Source of the DNA: Sedimentisphaerales bacterium
Lineage (GTDB): Bacteria; Planctomycetota; Phycisphaerae; Sedimentisphaerales; SM23-30
DNA length: 64,000 nucleotides
Assembly (NCBI GenBank): GCA_028281535.1
Contig: JANQJS010000019.1
Span: 62,001 to 126,000 of the forward strand
Direction: 5' to 3'
Shown here: one piece after another, positions 27,562-37,426 of the stretch
How the letters are laid out: each line of letters opens with the position of its first letter
How positions within the stretch are numbered: position 1 is the stretch's first letter
The notes under the pieces: model-generated
Databases searched by the model: none
What the model was told of the DNA's origin: nothing
The model's input: the letters and a program-made list of their open reading frames with translations, nothing else
Program-made: the position numbers and the translations under genes

Positions 27562-28722
27562 GTGAATTTACACAAGTTTTTTTGTGGCAATTGTAACCAG
27601 AAATTAGGTGTGCCTCATAAATACATCAGTGAGGAAGTTGAATGTACGCGCTGCAAGCTCATGGTGGTGGTGCCTGAGGTGGCACTGATCAAATCGACGC
27701 CTAAGGATGCCATCGTTGAAGAACATATAGAAGAAGCCAAGCCTCAACCTGTCGAATCGGATTCCATTTGGTCGGATGATATGTTTACTACTCACGATGT
27801 TGAAACTGAAGAGCAAGAAGCTCTCAACCAGGAGGATGAGCTAGATGTTTGTCCTCGTTGTAGTGGTGTTTATTCTGGTCAGCCCGACAATTGTCCCGAT
27901 TGCGGGTTTGAATTGAATTTGCCCGATCATCTTAGAGAGGCTCAAGGCCAAAAAAATAGTATGGGCAGTTTCTGGCAAGATTTAGTGAAGTCTACGGCGC
28001 CCATTCGCAGTGCCGGTGATTTGGTTCCCTTTATCATGATCTTCCTTGGGTATGTTTATGTTGATTTAATGCCCGTTTTTAATGGTTATGTGTTGGCATC
28101 GAAGGCTATGGTGATGGGGTACATTAGCGCCTTTTACTTTAATGTGATTTTGGATATTGCTAATGGTGAAAATGATTTACCCTTAGTTGATGTGAGTGAA
28201 ATTTGGGACAGCCTGATTCGACCATTTTTGCTATTTATTGTGAGTTATTTATATGCTTATGCGCCGGCAGTCATTTATTTAGTGTTTGAATTTTTTAATA
28301 TTGTTAGTGGGCAACCATTGCTTGAAGAAGATAACAATATTTTAGCTAGAATGGGAACCATCTTTCTGGTGATGATTGCTGCGGGTGTGTTTGCCTGGCC
28401 CATGATTATATTGACAATTGCGTTGGGGGATAGTTTTATCATAAAACCTCATTTGGTGATCATCTCCATTGGGAGAATGTTTTTACCTTATCTCGCTTGT
28501 GTTGTCTTTCTAGGTGTATGTACAGGGTTACTTTATTTAGCCAGCGATATGACAACAGCTCAAGCGACTGAAGAAATGCCTCAGGGAATGTTTGGAGCAA
28601 TGTCGGGTGGCTATATTGTCGCAGTACTGCTACTCAATTTAACCATCGCGTCAGGCCAAATTTTTACCATGAAATCCATTGGTCTGCTCTACCGCCACTA
28701 CGGCGATCGCATGGATTGGTAA
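27562..28722 (+). CDS. Zinc-ribbon multi-pass membrane protein, function unknown
   Basis: The start is GTG at 27562, kept because the first zinc knuckle (FCGNCNQKLGVP...VECTRCKLMVVV) begins at residue 8 and would be lost with later starts. The 386 residues have this N-terminal CxxC...CxxC finger, a Glu-rich linker, a second zinc ribbon (VCPRCSGVYSGQPDNCPDCGFEL, about 96-118), then about six transmembrane helices from 155 to 375. Proteins with a double zinc ribbon and Yip1/DUF4013-like membrane parts are common and uncharacterised in Planctomycetota. Convergent with the next minus-strand gene, 14 bp between stops. Confidence 0.78.
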   Translation: MNLHKFFCGNCNQKLGVPHKYISEEVECTRCKLMVVVPEVALIKSTPKDAIVEEHIEEAKPQPVESDSIWSDDMFTTHDVETEEQEALNQEDELDVCPRCSGVYSGQPDNCPDCGFELNLPDHLREAQGQKNSMGSFWQDLVKSTAPIRSAGDLVPFIMIFLGYVYVDLMPVFNGYVLASKAMVMGYISAFYFNVILDIANGENDLPLVDVSEIWDSLIRPFLLFIVSYLYAYAPAVIYLVFEFFNIVSGQPLLEEDNNILARMGTIFLVMIAAGVFAWPMIILTIALGDSFIIKPHLVIISIGRMFLPYLACVVFLGVCTGLLYLASDMTTAQATEEMPQGMFGAMSGGYIVAVLLLNLTIASGQIFTMKSIGLLYRHYGDRMDW

Positions 28723-28736
28723 ACTCTTTTATTCAA

Positions 28737-29327
28737 TTATAGCTGTTTTGATTTTTTGATGTCTTGCTTTACGATATCAGTAATGAGATCGTTGAGGAGG
28801 TGCTGGGGATATTTTGTATTTTGCTGATCTTGTTGGAGATTGGTGATTGTTTTTGTAGGGTGGGAAAAATTGTTGCCCACGTTGTATTGTTTTGATTCAG
28901 AGATTTGTATTTCAGATGATTCTTTTTTCGTTTCTTTCTTTTTTAATTCTTTGATTTCTTCTTTTATAGGAATTTCTTCGGCAGTTGCCACATCTTCCAC
29001 GTCGGCAATGGAGTTACCGACCCTGCTTGGGAGTTCTTTTTTGGTAAGGTTTTCGCTAACAGCTAGTTCTTCTAGCAGTAAAGCTTGTGTTTCTTGATCT
29101 GAAATAAGTTGAGGTTCTTTAGGGGCTTCCTCGTCAATGGGGAAGGAGTCAAATTTTTTGGCACGCTTATCATGTTCGGCTTGCATTGCTTCCAGGTTCG
29201 CTACCATGAAGTCCTGACTGATTTTTTCTAGTTCGCTGATGTCATCATTTTTTCGAGAGGATGGCTGTTTGAAAGGGATGCTTTCATTGGTGTTGTCATC
29301 TTTTTTCTGTCGAGAAAATAGCGCCAT
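28737..29327 (-). CDS. Charged hypothetical protein coupled to glmS
   Basis: The 196 residues are highly charged and low in aromatic residues, with Lys/Glu-rich helical stretches (IKEEIKELKKKETKKE) and a short C-terminal helix ending in DIVKQDIKKSKQL. No signal peptide, membrane segment or known domain is seen. The start codon overlaps the glmS stop as TAATG, so translation is probably coupled. Possibly a disordered adaptor or regulatory protein; nothing more can be supported. Confidence 0.7.
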   Translation of the reverse strand: MALFSRQKKDDNTNESIPFKQPSSRKNDDISELEKISQDFMVANLEAMQAEHDKRAKKFDSFPIDEEAPKEPQLISDQETQALLLEELAVSENLTKKELPSRVGNSIADVEDVATAEEIPIKEEIKELKKKETKKESSEIQISESKQYNVGNNFSHPTKTITNLQQDQQNTKYPQHLLNDLITDIVKQDIKKSKQL

Positions 29328-31180
29328 TATTCAACAGTAACACTTTTTGCCAGGTTACGAGGTTTATCAACATCATGACCACGAAGCACCGCGGCATGAT
29401 AGGCCAGAAGTTGTAAAGGAATCACCGTTAGCAGCGGTTGTAATTCTTCCAGGGTATCTGGAATGCTGATCACATGATCGGCTATTTCTTTCATGCGGTC
29501 ATCGCCTTCGGTTGCTACCGCCAGAATAATACCGCCTCGAGCTTTCACTTCTTCAGCGTTGCCGAGTGCTTTGTCGTATTGAGTTCCTTTCGGAGCCAAG
29601 AAGACCACCGGCATTTCTTCTGTGATTAAAGCGATCGGTCCATGTTTCATTTCCGCGGCAGGTAAGCCTTCGGCATGAATGTATGAAATCTCTTTGAGTT
29701 TTAATGCACCTTCCAGAGCGACTGGGAATTGATAGCCGCGACCTAAGAAGAGCCAGTTTTCACGATCACAATATTTTTTAGCGATCTCTTTGATCGCTTC
29801 ACTTTGCTTTAATATCTCACCAATTTTATCTGGGATTTCATTCAACGCTTCAACGTATTGACTGAATCGCTGCTGTGACATATGACGACGACGTGCAATA
29901 TACAGTGCGATCATCGAAAGAACGGCCAATTGGCCTGTAAATGCTTTGGTCGAAGCAACGCCAATTTCAGGTCCCACATGAAGATAAACCCCGGCATCTG
30001 TTTCACGAGCAATCGTTGAGCCTACTGAATTGACGATCCCCAAGCTTAATGCGCCACGATCTTTCGCTTCACGAAGGGCCGCGAGTGTATCAATGGTTTC
30101 ACCCGATTGGCTAATGACAATCTGAATGGTACCTTCTTCGATGATTGGGTTGCGATAACGAAACTCAGAAGCATAATCCACTTCTGTCGGTAGTTGTGCA
30201 AATTCTTCGAATAAGTATTCTGCAACTAATCCTGCATGCCATGCTGTGCCACAAGCAGTAATATTTACGCGGCGAGCACGCACCAGTTCGCGGCTTAAAT
30301 CTTTGATACCGCCCAAGTGAATTTGACCATCGGTAATATTTAAACGACCACTGAGTGCCGCTTTAAGTGTTTCAGGTTGTTCGAATATTTCTTTCGACAT
30401 GTAGTGTTCGTGGCCCGCCAGTTCGATTTCATCGAGTGAATATTCGATCTGTTCAATTTTGGCTTCAAAAGGAACATTGTCAATGGTGAGTGTTTTGTAA
30501 CCACCTGGCGTGATGATGACCATTTCATTGTCGCCCAGGTAAACAGCTTGTGTTGTGTGCTGAACAATCGCCGCGGCATCTGAGGCTAAAACATATTCGC
30601 CATCACCAACACCTAATACCATCGGGCTACCTTTTCGTGCTGCGATGAGTGTGTCAGGGACATCGGTGCAGATAGCAACAATGCCATAGGTTCCCACTAC
30701 TTTATTGAGTGCCAGACGCATTGCTTTTTCAAAACGAAGTGCGTTATCTTTCTCTTCTGTTTGCTCATTGTAAAAAAGGCTAATCAAGTTTGCTGCGACT
30801 TCTGAATCTGTATCACTGGTAAATGTGCAGCCTTTTTTGGTGAGCCATTTCTTGAGGGTAGAAAAGTTTTCGATAATCCCATTGTGCACGATGGCAATTT
30901 TGCCAGTATGATCCACATGTGGGTGAGCGTTGGTGGTATTTGGGACACCATGCGTGGCCCAGCGGGTATGGGCGATTCCCAAAGAGCTGGTGAGGCTTTT
31001 GTCTTTGAGTTTTTCTTCCAAAACGGAGATTCGACCTTTTGTTTTGACCACATCTACGGCCGCGTCATTGACGAACGCCACACCAGATGAATCATAACCA
31101 CGGTATTCTAAACGCTTTAGACCTTCTACTAAGATTGGGCAGGCTTCTTTGTTGCCCAGATATGCTACGATGCCACACAT
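29327..31180 (-). CDS. glmS: Glutamine-fructose-6-phosphate aminotransferase (isomerising)
   Basis: The 617 residues are full length for GlmS. After Met removal Cys (MCGIVAYLGN) is the glutaminase nucleophile. The N-terminal Ntn domain includes HTRWATHGVPNTTNAHPH and HNGIIENF. Two SIS domains follow, with the sugar-phosphate loop SQSGETIDTLAAL and GLPAAEMKHGPIALI, and the C-terminus ends DVDKPRNLAKSVTVE as in E. coli. It makes glucosamine-6-phosphate for peptidoglycan and LPS. No glmS ribozyme is seen upstream. Confidence 0.97.
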   Translation of the reverse strand: MCGIVAYLGNKEACPILVEGLKRLEYRGYDSSGVAFVNDAAVDVVKTKGRISVLEEKLKDKSLTSSLGIAHTRWATHGVPNTTNAHPHVDHTGKIAIVHNGIIENFSTLKKWLTKKGCTFTSDTDSEVAANLISLFYNEQTEEKDNALRFEKAMRLALNKVVGTYGIVAICTDVPDTLIAARKGSPMVLGVGDGEYVLASDAAAIVQHTTQAVYLGDNEMVIITPGGYKTLTIDNVPFEAKIEQIEYSLDEIELAGHEHYMSKEIFEQPETLKAALSGRLNITDGQIHLGGIKDLSRELVRARRVNITACGTAWHAGLVAEYLFEEFAQLPTEVDYASEFRYRNPIIEEGTIQIVISQSGETIDTLAALREAKDRGALSLGIVNSVGSTIARETDAGVYLHVGPEIGVASTKAFTGQLAVLSMIALYIARRRHMSQQRFSQYVEALNEIPDKIGEILKQSEAIKEIAKKYCDRENWLFLGRGYQFPVALEGALKLKEISYIHAEGLPAAEMKHGPIALITEEMPVVFLAPKGTQYDKALGNAEEVKARGGIILAVATEGDDRMKEIADHVISIPDTLEELQPLLTVIPLQLLAYHAAVLRGHDVDKPRNLAKSVTVE

Positions 31181-31403
31181 AGGTTTTGGTTCCTTAATTG
31201 TCTTATATTATATCCAGTCTTGGTATTATCGTCACAAAAATTACCCAAGTCCAGATGTAAATTTGAAGTCTAAGTATACGATTTGCCAGCCATTTGACAA
31301 AAAATTGTTAGGTAAAAAATCATATCGATTTAAGATTTTATCGGACTTATTTTGTTGTTTCTTTTACTTGTGTTTAGGATGGTAATAAATTAAAAAAAAA
31401 CGT

Positions 31404-32771
31404 ATGGATCTATTCAGTGAATCAGAAGAAAAACAAATTCGGGCGGTGGCGCCTCTGGCGGTCCGTATGCGACCTACGGAGTTGGAGCAATTTGTCGGCC
31501 AGCAGGATTTTGTCGGTCATGGTAAACTTCTGTGGCGCATGCTCAAGGCAGATCGTCTGAGTAGTTTGATTTTTTTTGGCCCGCCCGGTACGGGTAAAAC
31601 CACGCTGGCCAATATCCTGGCGAATCATTCTCAGTCCAATTTTATTTCCACGAATGCGACTTCCGTTGGTGTACATGATATACGAAATTATATCGAGCAA
31701 GCACGGGTGATTTTATCCACACAGCATAAGCGTACGGTTCTTTTTCTAGATGAAATTCACCGATTTAATAAAAGCCAGCAAGATGTCTTACTCTCCGATG
31801 TGGAAAATGGTACGATTGTTTTAATAGGCGCAACCACAGAAAACCCCTATTTCAGTGTGAATTCAGCCTTGGTTTCGCGAAGTACCCTTTTTGAATTTCA
31901 TACGTTGTCTCAGGAAGATATTATTCAATTGCTCGTTTCTGCGATAGGCGATAGTGAACGAGGCTTGGGCCATTATCCGATTGAGATGTCTGATGAGGCA
32001 CTTGAATATATTGCGATCATGTCAGATGGTGATGCCCGGGCTGCTCTGACGGCACTGGAAGTTGGCGTACTGTCCCAGGCGCATGTTTCTCAAGAAGATG
32101 ACAAAATTCATTTCGATAAAGCTCTTGCAATTGAATCGATTCAAAAAAAATCTTTGGTTTCCGATGCCAGTGGCGACAATCATTACGATCTAGCGAGTGC
32201 ATTACAAAAAAGTATGAGGGGCAGTGATCCGGATGCGACGGTTTATTGGTTGGCTCGTTTGATCGTGGGTGGGGAAGATCCTCGATTTATCGCTCGGCGA
32301 ATTGCGGTCTGTGCTGCGGAAGATGTGGGCAATGCCGATCCGACAGCGACCATTTTGGCAGCTGCGGCAGTGCAAATCAGCGAATTTGTTGGTCTGCCCG
32401 AAGCAAAATTGCCATTAGCTCAGGCCGCCATATATATAGCCTGTGCACCTAAAAGTAATCGATGTACCAAAGCTATTTTCCAGGCGATGTCCGATGTTCA
32501 GCAAGGCCGAACTGCTCCAGTGCCTGAGCATTTGAGGGATGCCCATTATGCCGGAGCCCAAAAAATGGGGCGGGGGGTGGATTACCAATACCCACATAAT
32601 TATGCAAATGCTTTTGTACCACAGGATTATATGCCGTCCGGTCACAAGAAAACATATTACCAACCCTCTGATAGGGGACGGGAAATTCAGATTGGACAAT
32701 ACCTTGACCAACTTGCTAAAATCATCAACCAGCTGAACTCGAATACCCAATCTAAGGTAGATAAGTCATAA
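31404..32771 (+). CDS. rarA: RarA/MgsA replication-associated recombination ATPase
   Basis: The 455 residues show the RarA order: MRPTELEQFVGQ, Walker A FFGPPGTGKTTLA, Walker B FLDEIHRFNKSQQD, sensor 1 GATTENPYF, sensor 2 region DGDARAALTALE, and the C-terminal tetramerisation domain with MRGSDPDATVYWLARL and APKSNRCTKAI. It acts at stalled replication forks. There is no good Shine-Dalgarno before the ATG, although that start keeps the family N-terminus. Followed 6 bp later by the cyclo-ligase gene. Confidence 0.95.
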   Translation: MDLFSESEEKQIRAVAPLAVRMRPTELEQFVGQQDFVGHGKLLWRMLKADRLSSLIFFGPPGTGKTTLANILANHSQSNFISTNATSVGVHDIRNYIEQARVILSTQHKRTVLFLDEIHRFNKSQQDVLLSDVENGTIVLIGATTENPYFSVNSALVSRSTLFEFHTLSQEDIIQLLVSAIGDSERGLGHYPIEMSDEALEYIAIMSDGDARAALTALEVGVLSQAHVSQEDDKIHFDKALAIESIQKKSLVSDASGDNHYDLASALQKSMRGSDPDATVYWLARLIVGGEDPRFIARRIAVCAAEDVGNADPTATILAAAAVQISEFVGLPEAKLPLAQAAIYIACAPKSNRCTKAIFQAMSDVQQGRTAPVPEHLRDAHYAGAQKMGRGVDYQYPHNYANAFVPQDYMPSGHKKTYYQPSDRGREIQIGQYLDQLAKIINQLNSNTQSKVDKS

Positions 32772-32777
32772 ATATAT

Positions 32778-33344
32778 ATGAGTAAAGAAGATAAGAGAAA
32801 TCACTTTAAGGCTATTCTTGGTTTAATCGATAATTTTGAGCGTCAATCTCAGAGTTTGGCGGCCTGTGGCCAATTATGCCAGACGGAGTTATTTAGGCGT
32901 GCGACTTCTACTCTGTTTTACCTGGCGATGCCCTCGGAAATAAGCCTGGAAATGGCCATGCAGCAGGCCTTCGATATGGGCAAAACGGTTCTGGTGCCGT
33001 CGGTCAATTGGGAGACAAAGGAAATGTTCGCAATTCGTCTGTCTTCAATGGATTGTGAGATGGAGACTTGCCGATATGGATTGAAAGAACCTGTTGAAAA
33101 AGAAACCTATCCGATCAGCAATATCGAACTGGTCATTGTTCCGGCTTTAGGGTATGATATCAAGGGTTATCGCCTGGGCCGAGGCGGCGGTTTCTATGAT
33201 CGTTTTTTGGCCCGGCAGGAATTGCAAGCAACAACATGCGGATTCGTCTTCGAAGATCAGGTGACTGACAGTATTCCAATCGATCAACATGATGTAGCTG
33301 TGGATATGATTGTTACCGATCAGCAGGTAAGACTCATCCAATAA
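32778..33344 (+). CDS. 5-formyltetrahydrofolate cyclo-ligase
   Basis: The 188 residues end with the family signature VPALGYDIKGYRLGRGGGFYDRFLA, with the Gly-rich loop that binds ATP and the folate. The N-terminal helix with LAMPSEISLEMAMQQAFDMGKTVLVP also matches. It converts 5-formyl-THF to 5,10-methenyl-THF. It has no Shine-Dalgarno and lies 6 bp after rarA, so translation is probably coupled. It is short in the N-terminal third compared with E. coli YgfA but all key motifs are present. Confidence 0.92.
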   Translation: MSKEDKRNHFKAILGLIDNFERQSQSLAACGQLCQTELFRRATSTLFYLAMPSEISLEMAMQQAFDMGKTVLVPSVNWETKEMFAIRLSSMDCEMETCRYGLKEPVEKETYPISNIELVIVPALGYDIKGYRLGRGGGFYDRFLARQELQATTCGFVFEDQVTDSIPIDQHDVAVDMIVTDQQVRLIQ

Positions 33345-33398
33345 ATGGATTTTTTGAAATTTGATAGAATGTAAACCGAAGATTTCTTGGAGCTAGGG

Positions 33399-34538
33399 AT
33401 GGCCAAACGTAGGCACTACTACCATCAACAACGCGTGTTTCGCAGACGACTTATTATGGCAGGGCTTTTTGTCATCATTGTTTGCGTGGGTGTCTGGCGA
33501 TTTTATCTTGATCCTCTATTAAATTCGAAAGAGACAGGGACTGTTGCAAAGGCGCAGCAACCCGTTATTTCGGTGCCAGCGAATTCTACGGTAGCAGCCC
33601 CGCAACATATTCATATTAGTGAACAAATTGAGCATGCCGTCAGCCAGTCTTCTGAAAAACCAGCTCGATTGATAACAACGTTGCCTCGTAAGAATGATCA
33701 GGAAGTGTCTGAAATTGCATTTTCTTCGGCTCAACCTGTCACTAAGCCTGTAGAAAAACCTATCATCAAAAAGCCTATTCAGAATGCCGGGCTCAACTTG
33801 TTAAAACAAGGGCGGCAGGCAATAATGCAGAAAGATTATATTAAGGCCAGACAGCTTCTCAGTGACGCAGTGAGTGCAGGGCTAACCATTACAGAAGAAA
33901 AACAGGCGCGTAAGTTGATTAATCAGGCGTCTGACGAATGGCTGTTTTCAAAAAATATATTTGAAAATGATCCATATTGTAGTCGTTACAAAGTGCAAAC
34001 AGGCGATATGTTTGCAACCATTGGCAAAAAGTTTAAAGTACCTTACCAGCTTCTTATGAAGATCAATGGTATACATGATGCTGCTCGATTAAGAGCGGGT
34101 CAGAATTTAAAAGTGATTCAAGGGCCGTTTCAAGTGAAAGTGAAACGTAGCACCTATACCATGAGTGTTTACTTAGATGACTTACTAGTGAGATCCTACA
34201 TTGTAGGGTTAGGTGCACCAGGTCGCCAAACGCCCACGGGATTATGGCGTGTGACCCCTGGGCGTAAGCAAGTCAATCCTGCTTGGGATGATGTAGAGGA
34301 AGGAAAGCATTATTATCCTGATGACCCTGAAAATCCATTGGGTGAACGCTGGATTGCGATCGAAGGCATAGAAGGAGATGCTGTCGGACGTACGGGTTTT
34401 GGTATTCATGGAACGATAAAGCCACATGAAATTGGCAAGTCAGCGAGTCGTGGTTGTATTCGTTTACACAATAAAGATGTAGAAGAGTTATATGATTTGT
34501 TGCAGGAAGGCGACACAACAGTCCGGGTGATAAATTAA
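33399..34538 (+). CDS. LysM / L,D-transpeptidase (YkuD) anchored cell-wall enzyme
   Basis: ATG at 33399 is chosen over TTG at 33387 because GGAG lies 6 nt upstream. The 379 residues have a positively charged tail and one transmembrane anchor (LIMAGLFVIIVCVGVWRFYL), a Pro/Gln-rich linker, a short helical part, a LysM domain (about 195-250: YKVQTGDMFATIGKKF) and a YkuD domain (about 255-379) with GLGAPGRQTPTGLW, FGIHG and the active-site SASRGCIRL Cys. It forms 3-3 or Lpp-type peptidoglycan links or modifies the wall. The usual SHGC is SRGC here. Its stop overlaps the scpB start. Confidence 0.92.
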   Translation: MAKRRHYYHQQRVFRRRLIMAGLFVIIVCVGVWRFYLDPLLNSKETGTVAKAQQPVISVPANSTVAAPQHIHISEQIEHAVSQSSEKPARLITTLPRKNDQEVSEIAFSSAQPVTKPVEKPIIKKPIQNAGLNLLKQGRQAIMQKDYIKARQLLSDAVSAGLTITEEKQARKLINQASDEWLFSKNIFENDPYCSRYKVQTGDMFATIGKKFKVPYQLLMKINGIHDAARLRAGQNLKVIQGPFQVKVKRSTYTMSVYLDDLLVRSYIVGLGAPGRQTPTGLWRVTPGRKQVNPAWDDVEEGKHYYPDDPENPLGERWIAIEGIEGDAVGRTGFGIHGTIKPHEIGKSASRGCIRLHNKDVEELYDLLQEGDTTVRVIN

Positions 34539-35332
34539 TGATAGAAGAAGAAAAGCAATCTGACCCTTCGGTGGTTGATGAGCTGGAGTTGGATCCTCAG
34601 CTTCGCCGGTCAACCATAAGTACATCAGATGATGAACTAGATGAAACTTTGGATGCGTCAGATAGGATAAGCGAACCATCAATGGAAGCATTTGAGCAAG
34701 ATAAAGACGATCAACATTTAGAAGATGTTCTAGAAGAGGATGCCTCTGATGAGCAGGACGAAGCCTTGCCAGTGGAGCCCATCGATGAATCAGAGCAGGA
34801 CGATCATGAAGATATTACATTGTCGTCCGTGATTGAAGCGGTTCTGTTTTCTGCCGATCAACCGGTGACTCCTGGTAAGCTCGTAGAAATCATGGGGACT
34901 GGGTCGGTGAAAGATGTTCGAGAGATGATCGAACAGCTCAATCAGAAATATGAAGAAGTGCAATGTGCGTTTCGAATTGAATCGATTGCAGGTGGTTACC
35001 AGATGTTGACGATGTCTAAATATAATGTCTGGTTAAAAAAGTTAATCAAAGTTCGCTCAGAAACGAAGTTGTCTCCAGCAGCCTTGGAGACTCTGGCCAT
35101 TATTTCTTATAAGCAACCCATTCTGCGTGTTGATATTGAAAATATTCGCGGTGTCGCAGCGGGTGAAATGGTTCGGCAACTGATTGAAAAAGGCTTGGTT
35201 AAAATAGTAGGGCGCGCAGAAGAGCTAGGGCGTCCCATGCTTTATGGTACAACGAAAAAGTTTCTTGAAGTCTTTGGCCTTCATTCGCTTAAGGATTTAC
35301 CTTCCGCAGAAGATCTCAAGCCACTAAATTAA
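34538..35332 (+). CDS. scpB: Segregation and condensation protein ScpB
   Basis: The 264 residues have an unusually long acidic N-terminal tail (about 1-95, rich in Asp/Glu/Ser) before the two winged-helix domains of ScpB: VIEAVLFSADQPVTPGKLVEIM, then SPAALETLAIISYKQPILRVDIENIRGV, and LIEKGLVKIVGRAEELGRPMLYGTT. The partner of ScpA and Smc in chromosome condensation. The gene overlaps the L,D-transpeptidase stop (TAATG). Neither scpA nor smc is present in the window. Confidence 0.94.
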   Translation: MIEEEKQSDPSVVDELELDPQLRRSTISTSDDELDETLDASDRISEPSMEAFEQDKDDQHLEDVLEEDASDEQDEALPVEPIDESEQDDHEDITLSSVIEAVLFSADQPVTPGKLVEIMGTGSVKDVREMIEQLNQKYEEVQCAFRIESIAGGYQMLTMSKYNVWLKKLIKVRSETKLSPAALETLAIISYKQPILRVDIENIRGVAAGEMVRQLIEKGLVKIVGRAEELGRPMLYGTTKKFLEVFGLHSLKDLPSAEDLKPLN

Positions 35333-35424
35333 ATGGTTTCGGCGCTTGTTTTTATTCGGCAAAACTAAAACAGTGACTTCGGATTAGGCGAGGTCCTGAC
35401 AAATTTAAAAATGGTTACTCAATA

Positions 35425-36369
35425 ATGTCTAAATATCATCGAATCGTTTTGGCCTGTATATTGACCTTTGTTTCATTAACCTTGCTGCAAGGGTGCGAAG
35501 AGGAGAAAGTTAAAAAATATCGTGTTAATATGGTCAGTGATCTTATTATGCTATTTCCTAACGCTGATCATAAAGAAACGACAATCGATTTCACTCATGA
35601 GATTTTGAATGATACGGGTGGGCAGACCCCTGTTAAGGTGACATTTAATTCCCTCAATGCCTCCATGGTGAGTTTGACCGTGCAGTTATCTTACGATAGT
35701 CAGAAAGACAATGGTCCTTTGCCCCCGAAAAAAGATAAAAAGCAAAATCGTGAGGAAAAATACCGTCAGTCATTCACTAAATTACAAGGTAGTTCATATT
35801 ATGCCAAAGTGAATTCAGAGGGGGTTGTTACTGAATTGTATGATGTGGATGAGGCCATTCAACGGATTCTTGATGGTAAATTGTCAGGTATGTTTGGTGG
35901 TGATCAGATTACGATGTTGTTGAATGAAAGTTGTCTTAAAGATTATGCCTTGCTAGGTCTATCGACACGGTTTGCTAAATCATGGAAATCCAAAGGCAAG
36001 TGGGCTTCATCTGGGCTTACTGTTGTGCCTAGTTCTAAAACCGTTTCAACGTCACGCAATTTCAAAATGGAAGGTAAGCAAAAAGGGACCGATGGTGAGT
36101 CCGTATCGCTTGTGACTTACAAGATATCTAAAAGTGATGCTGGTTTAGATAAGTCGAAGAAGAAATCCAGTTCAAGTAGTCTTAGTATTACAGCGTTTAA
36201 AGGTAGTGGGAAAATAACACACTCACTTGATAGTAAACGGCTGGTGTCATGGCAAGAGACTGTAACAGCAGATGTAAAAGCGGGGAGCGTACGCCGAGGA
36301 AATAAGAATAAAAATAATAAGCGATTTTATTATCAAATCAAAAAAAACATAACACCCATTGATGGATAG
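35425..36369 (+). CDS. Lipoprotein of unknown function (pair member 1)
   Basis: The 314 residues begin with a lipoprotein signal peptide (lipobox LLQGC at about 21-25). The mature part is beta-rich and polar with Lys/Ser stretches. A central block, YYAKVNSEGVVTELYDVDEAI, parallels YHIKVAPDSTVLEVAGLDKM in the next gene. This 'K-V-x-x-x-G-x-V-x-E-x-x-x-x-D' pattern resembles DUF6263-like lipoproteins. The two look like distant paralogues 34 bp apart in an operon, so likely an envelope pair. Function unknown. Confidence 0.75.
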   Translation: MSKYHRIVLACILTFVSLTLLQGCEEEKVKKYRVNMVSDLIMLFPNADHKETTIDFTHEILNDTGGQTPVKVTFNSLNASMVSLTVQLSYDSQKDNGPLPPKKDKKQNREEKYRQSFTKLQGSSYYAKVNSEGVVTELYDVDEAIQRILDGKLSGMFGGDQITMLLNESCLKDYALLGLSTRFAKSWKSKGKWASSGLTVVPSSKTVSTSRNFKMEGKQKGTDGESVSLVTYKISKSDAGLDKSKKKSSSSSLSITAFKGSGKITHSLDSKRLVSWQETVTADVKAGSVRRGNKNKNNKRFYYQIKKNITPIDG

Positions 36370-36403
36370 TCATCAATAATAAGTTGATTAGGAGAATTGA
36401 AGT

Positions 36404-37411
36404 ATGGATGTTAATAAGTATATCACCGTTATGATAGCCGCCATTTCATTAGCGATGGTTGGTTGTTCATCGAATGGGTCTTCCGGTTTGAGTCTTCCCA
36501 TGTTGTCAGGTGGCAGTGATAAGGTTGCCAATCAGTACGCTCAGGGCATGTCAGATCGTATTAAATATTCCTTTGAGCAGAAATATGAATCCTGGGTCGA
36601 AATGCCTGGCAAAGATCCGCAGCAGTATAATTCACGTTTGAATATTAGAACAATGGTGTTAAAACGGGATGTGCAATCTGTCGAGTCAGATGGTAGTGCT
36701 TGGATTAATGTAACCGTTGAAAGTGTTGAAGTTACCGAGGATGTCAACACAACCAAAACCAAAAATAAATCACATTATATCAATAATGAATCGGAATTTA
36801 AGTCCGACTGGAAAGGACAACCTCAATTTGTTAATAAATCATATCACATTAAGGTTGCCCCAGACTCTACAGTTCTTGAAGTGGCAGGGCTAGATAAAAT
36901 GGGATTAAATTTGAAAAGTCCTGGTGAAGTAGGCCGTTTATTTACTGAAGGTAAAATTAAAAAACGTCATAATCGGTTAGTCTTGAGTCATTATTCACCT
37001 GGTGAAGAAAAGTTAATTGAGAATCCTACTCCAATGATCAAAGCAAACGGGATTTATGTTACAAGCCAGAAAGAGAAGGGTGCCATGGGCAATGTCACAT
37101 TGCATCTAAAAGGAACGCCTGCCTATAATGTGCCCAAAGAGTTTCCTCCTTCACCTCAGCCGACGAATATGTTCCAGAGTTTGATTATCAATGCTGGAAG
37201 TATGAATGAAATGGTTTATGAAGGCCGTGCAACGTTCAATACAGAGTCAAATAAGATTTCTGATGAGACATTACAAATTAAATCAACCATTCTGATCACA
37301 GAAGATGGTTTGACCGGTCAGTTTGGTTCTTCTGCCAGTAAAGGTGAAGGCAGTGGTGGCGTGATGTATGCCGTCGCTGAAATCAAAACGACATTTGAAC
37401 TACTGGACTAG
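36404..37411 (+). CDS. Lipoprotein of unknown function (pair member 2)
   Basis: The 335 residues have lipobox AMVGC at about 17-21, then a Ser/Gly linker. The mature part is beta-rich (VTVESVEVTEDV, GIYVTSQKEKGAMGNVTLHLKG, INVT). The shared YHIKVAPDSTVLEV block with the preceding lipoprotein suggests common ancestry. AGGAG lies before the ATG. It is convergent with the coiled-coil gene (15 bp between stops). Substrate and partner are unknown. Confidence 0.75.
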   Translation: MDVNKYITVMIAAISLAMVGCSSNGSSGLSLPMLSGGSDKVANQYAQGMSDRIKYSFEQKYESWVEMPGKDPQQYNSRLNIRTMVLKRDVQSVESDGSAWINVTVESVEVTEDVNTTKTKNKSHYINNESEFKSDWKGQPQFVNKSYHIKVAPDSTVLEVAGLDKMGLNLKSPGEVGRLFTEGKIKKRHNRLVLSHYSPGEEKLIENPTPMIKANGIYVTSQKEKGAMGNVTLHLKGTPAYNVPKEFPPSPQPTNMFQSLIINAGSMNEMVYEGRATFNTESNKISDETLQIKSTILITEDGLTGQFGSSASKGEGSGGVMYAVAEIKTTFELLD

Positions 37412-37426
37412 AATGTTGTAAATCTT

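Noticed and set aside
31181-31403. glmS ribozyme upstream of glmS
   Set aside because: No ribozyme-like structure or conserved core was recognised; the leader is AT-rich and short.
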